Assembly (NCBI GenBank): GCA_902580265.1
Contig: CACHJY010000039.1
Coordinates: 1-7,474 of the forward strand
DNA length: 7,474 nt
Reading direction: 5' to 3'
DNA from: an uncultured Alphaproteobacteria bacterium
GTDB taxonomy: Bacteria; Pseudomonadota; Alphaproteobacteria; Rhodobacterales; Rhodobacteraceae
In this document: positions 1 through 5,760 of the stretch, in pieces
Numbering within the stretch: position 1 is the stretch's first letter
Layout of the letters: each line of letters opens with the position of its first letter
Position numbers and translations under genes: made by a program
The notes under the pieces: generated by a model
What the model saw: the letters and a program-made list of their open reading frames with translations, nothing else
Databases searched by the model: none
Told to the model about the DNA's origin: nothing

Positions 1-978
1 AGATCTATATCAAAACTATCCGATTTACTATCTGAAAAGGTTAGAAACACAAACCAAGTTATTGAGGAACATCTCACCTCACGAGACGCTCCAATTATAG
101 GAGACATTTCCTCCCATTTAATTCATTCAGGGGGAAAGAGAATTCGACCACTTATGACATTGGCAGCATCCAAACTTTTTGATTATCAGGGGGACAGGGA
201 TACCTTTTTAGCAGCTGCTATAGAATACATACATTCAGCTACGCTTCTCCACGATGACGTCATTGATCGCAGTGAAAAAAGAAGAGGTTTGAAGACAGCT
301 AATATAATCTGGACAAATAAATATTCTGTTTTAGTAGGTGATTTCCTTTTCTCAAGGGCATTTCAGCTAATGGTGAAAACTCAGTCATTGAGAATCATGA
401 AAACCTTATCAGACGCTTCTGCGATTATTTCACAGGGTGAAATTCTACAAGTTGGTATCGAAAAAAAGCTCGATGCGTCGAAAGAGGATTATTTGAAAGT
501 AATTAAAGGTAAAACATCAGCTCTTTTTTCAGCAGCATGCCAGGCGGGAGCAGAAATTACTGAAGCGAGTGAGTCGCAAATCGAAGCTCTAAAAGTTTAT
601 GGTGAGTGTATTGGCACCAGTTTTCAAATTATAGATGATCTCTTAGATTACTTGGGTAATGAAAATATAATGGGGAAAAATAGGGGTAACGATTTCTTTG
701 AAAAAAAAATAACTCTACCGTTAATTCATGCATACGAAAATTCTTCTGTCGCTGAAAAAAAATTTATAAAAGAAACCTTTCAAAAACCTACACCAAATCA
801 TAGTGATCTAGACAAATTTCTAGAAATCCTGCAAAAAAGGGAATCTTTGCTTTTCACAAAAAAACAAGCTTCAATATGGAGTGAAAGATCGATAAATGCG
901 TTGCAGATCATAGAAAATTCAGAAATTAAGACCTTAATGACAGAACTAGCTGAAGAGATTTTAGACAGAGCCTCTTAA
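1..978 (+). CDS. ispB: Long-chain polyprenyl diphosphate synthase (octaprenyl/decaprenyl type, IspB-like), 5'-partial
   Basis: Adds isopentenyl diphosphate units to an allylic primer to make the long all-trans prenyl chain, most likely for the ubiquinone side chain. The reading frame is open from base 1, with 325 visible residues and a stop at 976-978. Among visible residues, GGKRIRP (44-50) binds diphosphate, the first Asp-rich motif DDVID is at 85-89, and the second, DDLLD, is at 212-216 inside QIIDDLLDY; all Mg-binding aspartates are intact. Alanine five residues before the first motif is small, as in long-chain synthases, and E. coli IspB has the same residue. The ATG at 154 is not the start, because the essential GGKRIRP lies upstream of it and no ATG, GTG or TTG occurs in frame earlier in the window. 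Motif positions nearly match 323-residue E. coli IspB, so only a few residues should be missing. The exact chain length (C40, C45 or C50) cannot be read from sequence. The gene converges on ispE with overlapping stops. Confidence 0.93.
   Translation, partial: RSISKLSDLLSEKVRNTNQVIEEHLTSRDAPIIGDISSHLIHSGGKRIRPLMTLAASKLFDYQGDRDTFLAAAIEYIHSATLLHDDVIDRSEKRRGLKTANIIWTNKYSVLVGDFLFSRAFQLMVKTQSLRIMKTLSDASAIISQGEILQVGIEKKLDASKEDYLKVIKGKTSALFSAACQAGAEITEASESQIEALKVYGECIGTSFQIIDDLLDYLGNENIMGKNRGNDFFEKKITLPLIHAYENSSVAEKKFIKETFQKPTPNHSDLDKFLEILQKRESLLFTKKQASIWSERSINALQIIENSEIKTLMTELAEEILDRAS
975..978. other. Overlapping convergent stop codons (shared TTAA)
   Basis: The self-complementary TTAA supplies the TAA of the prenyl synthase on the + strand (976-978) and the TAA of ispE on the - strand (977-975). 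There is no intergenic space and I see no GC-rich hairpin followed by a T-run on either side, so each transcript must end inside the opposite gene. Confidence 0.95.
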
Positions 979-1829
979 TTCACTTTAGAAAATTTGATCC
1001 ACCACTTAGTACTTTTTTTATTAATATGGCTTACCGCTTCTTTTGCAATCTCTTGACTCCCATAAAGGCCAAAACAAGTTGATCCCGATCCAGACATTCT
1101 AGTAAGCAAATTACCCTTTGTCTCCTCTATAGTAAGAAGTACCTGGTTGATTTCTGGCCATTTATTAACCGCTATGGCTTGAAGGTCATTTCTCTGCCTC
1201 TTAAGATAGTCTATAAACTGCTTAGCGCTAAAAAATCGATTAAAAGGTTCTAATGGCTTATTATGCTTTTCAATTACTTCTTTAAATATACTAGCTGTAG
1301 CTACGAATATCCGTGGGTTAACTAGAACAATCCATAGTTCAATTCCAGAAATATCTATTGGTCTAACAATCTCCCCTATTCCTCCTACTCTTGATGCTAC
1401 ACTTAATATGCAAGCCGGAATGTCAGCTCCAATTCTTGATATAGCCTTTGGAGAGGGCATTGGGTAACCAGAGTGATTTGTTACAAATCTTATTACAGCC
1501 GCAGCATCGGCTGAGCCACCACCAAGCCCAGCGCCTATTGGCAGGTTTTTTTCAAGTTTAATTGAAAAACGATCACGGTCCGTCAAAACGTTTTCAAATA
1601 GTTTTAATGCCTGTAGAACTGAGTTTCTTCTAACGTTTAGCGATTTGGAAAATTCTCCAGTAAATCTCAGCTCATTTTCTCCATTTGTTTTTATAAACAA
1701 CCTGTCGAATATATCTGTGAAGATCACTATGCTGTCAAGAACGTGGTACCCATCAGGCTGAACTCCTGTAACATGAAGAGCAAGATTAATCTTGGCACAT
1801 CCCTTTTCCTCAATAGTAATATCTTTCAC
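975..1829 (-). CDS. ispE: 4-diphosphocytidyl-2-C-methyl-D-erythritol kinase (IspE)
   Basis: Cytosolic GHMP-family kinase of the MEP isoprenoid pathway; it phosphorylates the 2-hydroxyl of CDP-methylerythritol using ATP. The protein has 284 residues, typical for the family. The N-terminal motif AKINLALHVTG (12-22) carries the presumed catalytic Lys13, followed by DGYHVLDS (26-33). The ATP-binding glycine-rich loop LPIGAGLGGGSADAAA is at 97-112. IGADIPAC (133-140) carries catalytic Asp136. RNDLQ (213-217) and the C-terminal GHMP loop MSGSGSTCFG (245-254) complete the fold. The start is GTG (1829-1827): an in-frame TGA sits two codons upstream (1835-1833), so nothing earlier is possible, and an AGAAGA purine run lies about 9 nt before it. 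It is the last gene of the leftward operon, 15 nt after the TPR gene. Its TAA stop shares TTAA with the stop of the convergent prenyl synthase gene. Confidence 0.96.
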   Translation of the reverse strand: MKDITIEEKGCAKINLALHVTGVQPDGYHVLDSIVIFTDIFDRLFIKTNGENELRFTGEFSKSLNVRRNSVLQALKLFENVLTDRDRFSIKLEKNLPIGAGLGGGSADAAAVIRFVTNHSGYPMPSPKAISRIGADIPACILSVASRVGGIGEIVRPIDISGIELWIVLVNPRIFVATASIFKEVIEKHNKPLEPFNRFFSAKQFIDYLKRQRNDLQAIAVNKWPEINQVLLTIEETKGNLLTRMSGSGSTCFGLYGSQEIAKEAVSHINKKSTKWWIKFSKVN

Positions 1830-1844
1830 TATTCACAATCTTCT

Positions 1845-3506
1845 TCATCTTGCGCTCAGTCCGAACGCTAATTTATCTTCTGTATTTTTTTGATCAACGG
1901 GTTCAGGTTTTAATGAAAGTGATTTCTTCCATTGAAATTTAGCTTCCCTTTTTCGCCCTAACATCCATAGTACATCGCCTAAATGATCATTTACTATTGG
2001 ATCTGTTGATTCAAGCTCCATTGCTCTTTCTAAATATAACAGGGCTTTTTCAAAATTTCCTGCTTTGTAATATGCCCACCCTAGAGAGTCAATAATATGA
2101 TAGCTATCTGGAGCCTTCTCAGCAGCTAGTAAAATCATTCTCATTGCTTGATCCAATTTTTCTTTCCTTTCTAGCAAGCTATACCCCATGTAATTTAAAA
2201 CTTGTGGTTGATCGGGGCTTAGTTCAAGAGCACCTATGAAATCTGCTTCTGCTAAAACCCAATTCTTTGAGCGCTCAAATGAAATTCCTCGTAAGAACAA
2301 AATTGGCCATATAGCCTCAGTATATTGCTCTCTTTTTGCTGCTTCTATTGCTTCAGTATATGACTTTATAGCTTCCTTATATAGGCGTTGCGACCGCTGC
2401 AGGCTTCCATATGTCTTTAATAATCTAGCATTCTTAAAACCATCACTGATAAATTTCTCAATATACTCTAATGCTGACTTATCACTATTTAGTCGCTCGA
2501 TAGCATTCGTTTTTTCAACAATGCTGTCCATATAGAACAAATCATCTTTTGAGAAATTGTCTAATATCTCTTTGGATAGACCATAGTTCTCAGTGTCGAA
2601 AAGTACAGTAGCGGATTTGAATTTCAAGAATGAACTGGTCGGATCTGCATAATTTGCTAGTGATAAGTAAAACGGCTTATTGATACTATTTTTCCCTTGG
2701 AGCATAACAGTTTGTGACCATCTAAAAAATACCTCTGCAATCTGCTTATAAGGATTAATTCTAATTGAGTTTAACTCCTCACCATTAGATAGGTTATCGA
2801 TAAGTGCGAGTATATAATATGAGTTATCACTAGCCGAGCGAACTTTGTTTAGTATGCTTGCAAATACTTTACTATCTTTAGCTTTTTGAAAATATTCGAG
2901 TAACGCCAAAGCAGATTCTGAATCAAAAAGAAAATCGTTAAAGTCCATGTTTTCGTAAAGCGTTTTCGCTTGCTCATATTCATTAAAATATACATATGCC
3001 AATAATTGATTATAGTTAACCATCTGCATTTGAGCTTCATTGTTGATACTAAGCGAATTGATCAATCTAAAGGCTTTGTCTTTTTCATCATTAACAATCA
3101 AAATCCAAAATTCAGCAATATTTTGAAAAATGCTTGGGAAATTTTTTTTATGCCGTTCAAATGCTTCAAGTATTTTACGATTTTCTCTGTTTTTTATAGT
3201 CTCAGCAAAAATAATTAAATTAGCTATTGGATAGTTTAATTCAAGGTCATTGATTTTTCGTGATATCGCAGTTGCAACCTCAAAATTGCCAGACAATGCT
3301 GAGTAAATTATACTTTTCTTTATAATTTCTCTTTCCGTCTCTCCTCTAGAGATCATATCAATATAATAGTATGAGGCGTTCCTAAAATCCCCCTCTTTTT
3401 CAGCGAACTGGCCAGCTATATAAGAGCCTGAATTGGCAAGAACCACATTAAGTGAAGAATGGAATAATAATAAAAAAGCGAAGGTTATAGTTTTATTTGG
3501 TGACAT
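1845..3506 (-). CDS. Secreted tetratricopeptide-repeat protein, function unknown
   Basis: A 553-residue protein that I recognise only by architecture. Residues 1-24 form a signal peptide with Lys5, a hydrophobic core around TFAFLLLF and a likely cut after VVLA; there is no lipobox cysteine, so a soluble periplasmic protein is expected rather than a lipoprotein. Degenerate helical repeats fill roughly 25-350. Clear TPR units lie at about 361-394, 399-432, 435-467, 470-503 and 504-537, with the usual G-Y/A-A-P pattern (for example SLGWAYYKAGNFEKALLYLE at 474-493). TPR arrays are protein-binding scaffolds and no catalytic residues are visible. The ATG directly follows the ETF-QO stop (TGA-ATG, no gap), so translation is probably coupled, and ispE follows after 15 nt. 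I recall similar TPR proteins between ETF-QO and ispE in other alphaproteobacteria. A role in envelope or membrane-complex assembly is possible but is inference. Confidence 0.88.
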   Translation of the reverse strand: MSPNKTITFAFLLLFHSSLNVVLANSGSYIAGQFAEKEGDFRNASYYYIDMISRGETEREIIKKSIIYSALSGNFEVATAISRKINDLELNYPIANLIIFAETIKNRENRKILEAFERHKKNFPSIFQNIAEFWILIVNDEKDKAFRLINSLSINNEAQMQMVNYNQLLAYVYFNEYEQAKTLYENMDFNDFLFDSESALALLEYFQKAKDSKVFASILNKVRSASDNSYYILALIDNLSNGEELNSIRINPYKQIAEVFFRWSQTVMLQGKNSINKPFYLSLANYADPTSSFLKFKSATVLFDTENYGLSKEILDNFSKDDLFYMDSIVEKTNAIERLNSDKSALEYIEKFISDGFKNARLLKTYGSLQRSQRLYKEAIKSYTEAIEAAKREQYTEAIWPILFLRGISFERSKNWVLAEADFIGALELSPDQPQVLNYMGYSLLERKEKLDQAMRMILLAAEKAPDSYHIIDSLGWAYYKAGNFEKALLYLERAMELESTDPIVNDHLGDVLWMLGRKREAKFQWKKSLSLKPEPVDQKNTEDKLAFGLSAR

Positions 3507-5153
3507 TCACTTCAGCCTATTTGGATAGTTTGGACCATCTCCCCCTTGAGGTGTTTTCCAGGTAATATTTTCGCTTGGGTCTTTAATATCACACGTTTTG
3601 CAATGTACACAATTTTGTGAATTTATTTGAAATATAAAAGAATTCTTTTGTTTCTCAATTACTTCATAGACTCCTGCTGGACAATACCTTTGAGCTGGTT
3701 CGGCAAATAAAGGAAGATTTTTTTTGATCGGAACATTTTTATTTTTTAAAAACAGGTGGCAAGGTTGGTTTTCCTCATGGTTTGTTCCAGAGAAACTCAC
3801 ATTAGTTAGTCTATCGAAACTAATCTTTCCATCGGGCTTTGGATATTCAATCTTTTTAAAATTTTTGGCTGGCTTCGTACTCTTTGCGTCACTCTTACCG
3901 TGTTTCAAGGTACCGAAAAGATTTATTCCACTTATGTTTGCTACCCACATGTCTATTCCACCAATTATCAATGATGCTAGTAAACCGAAGCGAGACCATA
4001 TAGGCTTAACATTTTTCACAGGTTTTAAATCTGAACCGACCTTTCCATTCTTTATCTCTGCATCATATTCATTTAATTCAGTATGCTGCAAACCTTCTTT
4101 TATTGCTCTTAAAGCTATCTCTGCTGCTTTAATTCCAGAAATCATTGCATTATGGTTTCCTTTTATTCTTGGAACATTTACGAGACCTGCTGAACAACCT
4201 AATATTAGCCCACCAGGGAAAACAAGCTTCGGAATGGATTGATAACCTCCTTCCGTTATAGCTCTCGCTCCATAAGATACTCTTTTCCCTCCTTTAAGAA
4301 TTTTCTTAATCATCGGATGATGCTTAAATTTTTGAAATTCCATATATGGAAAAACGTGTGGATTTTCGTAGTTTAAGTGGACTACAAATCCAAGATAAAT
4401 TTGATTATTTTCGGCATGATAACAAAATGATCCACCTCCCGCATTGCTTCCTAATGGCCATCCCATAGAGTGAAGTACTTTTCCCTCTTTGTGGAATTTA
4501 GGATCTATCTCCCAAATCTCTTTCATTCCAAGCCCGTATTTTTGTGGTTGGCTTTCTGCATCCAATTTATACTTTTCAATTAGAATTTTAGTTAAAGAGC
4601 CTCTTACCCCTTCGCTAAGTAGAACATACTTACCTAATACTTCCATACCAGGCTCATATCCCTCTGTTTCATTTCCGTCTTTATCTAAGCCAAACTCACC
4701 GGCAATAACACCAATAACTTCTCCATTTTCACCAAAAACTAAATCGCTGCAGGCCATACCAGGGAATATATCAACACCTAGATTCTCAGCTTGCCCTGCT
4801 AACCATCGGCATACATTGCCCATAGATACAATATAATTTCCATGATTATTCATCAGAGGGGGAAGTAGAAAGTTAGGGATTCTGACTTGCCCTGCTGGAC
4901 CAAGAAGATAAAAGTGATCTTCCTTAACTTTTGTACGAATGGGAATATCAGTTTCTTTCCAGTCTGGTATCAGCAAATCTATGCCTGTAGTGTCCAAGAC
5001 TGCTCCAGATAAAATATGTGATCCTATTTCTGATCCCTTTTCTAGAACAACAACACTTAGTTCCGGGTCAATTTGCTTAGATTTAATCGCCGCTGACAAA
5101 CCAGCTGGTCCCCCTCCAACAATAACCAAATCATAGTCAATTTTCTCTCTCAT
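3507..5153 (-). CDS. Electron transfer flavoprotein:ubiquinone oxidoreductase (ETF-QO, ETFDH family)
   Basis: Membrane-associated FAD and 4Fe-4S enzyme that takes electrons from reduced ETF (fed by acyl-CoA and amino-acid/methylamine dehydrogenases) and reduces ubiquinone. The 548-residue length fits the family. The FAD dinucleotide-binding GGGPAG is at 13-18, followed by the Glu38-containing strand end VVVLEKG and GSHILSGAV (44-52). The central FAD/quinone region includes FVVHLNYENP (256-265) and GCSAGLVNVPRIKGNHNAM (319-337). The C-terminal cluster ligands are Cys491 (in RYCPAGVYEV), Cys515, Cys518 and Cys521 (in NCVHCKTCDIKDP), so all four are present. The ATG at 5153-5151 has an AAAAGG ribosome-binding site about 6 nt upstream. 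It is the first gene of the leftward operon, with its promoter in the divergent region shared with greA. The etfAB genes for its electron donor are not in this window. Confidence 0.97.
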   Translation of the reverse strand: MREKIDYDLVIVGGGPAGLSAAIKSKQIDPELSVVVLEKGSEIGSHILSGAVLDTTGIDLLIPDWKETDIPIRTKVKEDHFYLLGPAGQVRIPNFLLPPLMNNHGNYIVSMGNVCRWLAGQAENLGVDIFPGMACSDLVFGENGEVIGVIAGEFGLDKDGNETEGYEPGMEVLGKYVLLSEGVRGSLTKILIEKYKLDAESQPQKYGLGMKEIWEIDPKFHKEGKVLHSMGWPLGSNAGGGSFCYHAENNQIYLGFVVHLNYENPHVFPYMEFQKFKHHPMIKKILKGGKRVSYGARAITEGGYQSIPKLVFPGGLILGCSAGLVNVPRIKGNHNAMISGIKAAEIALRAIKEGLQHTELNEYDAEIKNGKVGSDLKPVKNVKPIWSRFGLLASLIIGGIDMWVANISGINLFGTLKHGKSDAKSTKPAKNFKKIEYPKPDGKISFDRLTNVSFSGTNHEENQPCHLFLKNKNVPIKKNLPLFAEPAQRYCPAGVYEVIEKQKNSFIFQINSQNCVHCKTCDIKDPSENITWKTPQGGDGPNYPNRLK

Positions 5154-5185
5154 ATTTTACCTTTTAACCTTTGAAGTCTCTGTCA

Positions 5186-5206
5186 ATGTTATCTTCTAAA
5201 TAACAT
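5186..5206. repeat. Perfect inverted repeat, 7-bp arms with 7-bp spacer
   Basis: ATGTTAT (5186-5192) and ATAACAT (5200-5206) are exact reverse complements separated by CTTCTAA. The arms contain a G/C pair, so this is not pure A/T noise. The centre-to-centre spacing of 14 bp is near, but not exactly, one and a half helical turns. It overlaps the candidate ETF-QO operon -10 and would fit a dimeric regulator's operator. No known operator consensus is recognised. Confidence 0.5.
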
Positions 5207-5233
5207 ATAGTTTTTTCTGAATAAAGGTGTAAA
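5204..5233 (-). promoter_or_regulatory. Candidate sigma-70 promoter for the ETF-QO/TPR/ispE operon
   Basis: On the - strand, TTTACA (5233-5228; five of six matches to TTGACA) is followed after 18 bp by TATATG (5209-5204; four of six matches to TATAAT). Transcription would begin near 5197 and leave a leader of about 45 nt carrying the AAAAGG ribosome-binding site. The -10 overlaps the inverted repeat at 5186-5206. Weak -10 matches are common in A/T-rich DNA, so this is tentative. Confidence 0.3.
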
Positions 5234-5238
5234 AAAAC

Positions 5239-5264
5239 AAATAAAAATGTTATTATTTTTATTT
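5239..5264. repeat. Perfect inverted repeat, 10-bp A/T arms with 6-bp loop, just upstream of greA
   Basis: AAATAAAAAT (5239-5248) and ATTTTTATTT (5255-5264) are exact reverse complements around GTTATT. All arm bases are A or T, so any RNA hairpin would be weak and the symmetry may be partly compositional. Its position 16 bp before the greA ATG, with the candidate -10 inside it, makes it worth recording. Confidence 0.45.
5248..5256 (+). promoter_or_regulatory. Candidate extended -10 promoter element for greA
   Basis: TGT-TATTAT matches the extended -10 form (TG-N-TATAAT) with one mismatch in the hexamer. A start near 5263 would give a leader of about 18 nt to the ATG at 5281. The -35 position 17 bp upstream (TGTAAA, 5228-5233) matches only three of six bases, and on the other strand it is the -35 of the leftward candidate promoter. 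The element lies at the centre of the 5239-5264 inverted repeat. Confidence 0.25.
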
Positions 5265-5280
5265 AAGCGTGAATAAAAAT

Positions 5281-5751
5281 ATGGAAAAAATTCCTTTAAC
5301 AAAAAACGGTTACAATAGACTCGAAGAAGAACTACGTAAACTCAAAGCAGATGATAGACCTAATATTATTAAAGCTATAGCGGAAGCCCGGGAATTAGGT
5401 GACCTATCTGAAAATGCTGAGTACCATTCGGCAAGAGAGAAACAATCATTTATTGAGGGTAGAATAAAGGAGTTGGAATCTATAATATCACTGGCAGAAG
5501 TAATTGATGTTTCGAAGCTTAATGGTCCTATAAAATTTGGCGCAAGAACAACTCTATTTTTGGAGGAGACAGAAAAAGAAATTACTTATCAAATCGTAGG
5601 AGAGGCTGAAGCAGATCTAGAGAAAGGTCTGCTGAATATAAATTCACCTCTTGCTAGAGCATTAATCGGCAAAGAAGAGGGAGATGAAGTGGAGGTCAAT
5701 ACGCCTGGAGGGATCAAACACTATGAAATTATAAAGATCGAATATAACTAG
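5281..5751 (+). CDS. greA: Transcription elongation factor GreA
   Basis: Binds the RNA polymerase secondary channel and stimulates cleavage of backtracked transcripts. From the ATG at 5281 the protein has 156 residues; E. coli GreA has 158. Residues 1-75 are the N-terminal coiled coil, with the tip motif [18 protein letters not shown] (38-55) holding the catalytic acidic pair Asp41 and Glu44. Residues about 80-156 are the FKBP-like domain, including [15 protein letters not shown] (121-135) and TPGG (141-144). A GTG four codons upstream (5269) is in frame. I prefer the ATG because it gives Asp41/Glu44 the same numbers as in E. coli and because a GTG start would leave almost no leader after the candidate extended -10 at 5251. 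Neither start has a convincing Shine-Dalgarno sequence. The gene stands alone: divergent from the ETF-QO operon and convergent with pheT, whose stop lies 9 bp away. Confidence 0.96.
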   Translation: MEKIPLTKNGYNRLEEELRKLKADDRPNIIKAIAEARELGDLSENAEYHSAREKQSFIEGRIKELESIISLAEVIDVSKLNGPIKFGARTTLFLEETEKEITYQIVGEAEADLEKGLLNINSPLARALIGKEEGDEVEVNTPGGIKHYEIIKIEYN

Positions 5752-5757
5752 TTATAT
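5742..5757. repeat. 16-bp perfect palindrome over the greA stop codon
   Basis: ATATAACTAGTTATAT is fully self-complementary, contains the greA TAG (5749-5751), and ends 4 bp before the pheT stop. Only two G/C pairs are present and no T-run follows, so a standard intrinsic terminator is unlikely. It is recorded as the only symmetric element between the two converging genes. Confidence 0.4.
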
Positions 5758-5760
5758 ATA

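Larger units (their letters stand above)
5154..5280. promoter_or_regulatory. Divergent control region between the ETF-QO operon and greA
   Basis: This is the only sizeable non-coding gap in the window (127 bp) and must hold the promoters of both divergent units. It is very A/T-rich and contains two perfect inverted repeats (5186-5206 and 5239-5264), a candidate leftward promoter, a candidate rightward extended -10, and the ETF-QO ribosome-binding site next to 5153. I see no riboswitch-like structure or small ORF in it. Confidence 0.7.

Noticed and set aside
154..156. ATG at 154 as the start of the prenyl synthase
   Set aside because: The frame is open to base 1 and encodes the essential GGKRIRP motif just upstream, so this is an internal methionine of an edge-truncated gene.
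967..975. AGAGCCTCT inverted repeat near the ispE stop as a terminator
   Set aside because: The arms are only 4 bp around a single base, which cannot form a hairpin loop, and no T-run follows in either direction.
1008..1019. AGTACT followed by a T-run as a terminator for the prenyl synthase
   Set aside because: The 6-bp palindrome has no loop and no GC stem; the T-run is the reverse complement of lysine codons in ispE.
2236..2535. 99-codon + strand open frame inside the TPR gene
   Set aside because: It is an antisense shadow of the TPR region with no ribosome-binding site or family resemblance.
3724..4242. 172-codon + strand open frame inside ETF-QO
   Set aside because: It is antisense to a well-conserved coding region, has no recognisable family features, and is composed of reverse-complement reads of ETF-QO codons.
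5181..5186. Perfect TTGACA (-35) on the - strand upstream of ETF-QO
   Set aside because: No acceptable -10 occurs 16-18 bp downstream, and a start there would fall on or past the ribosome-binding site of ETF-QO.
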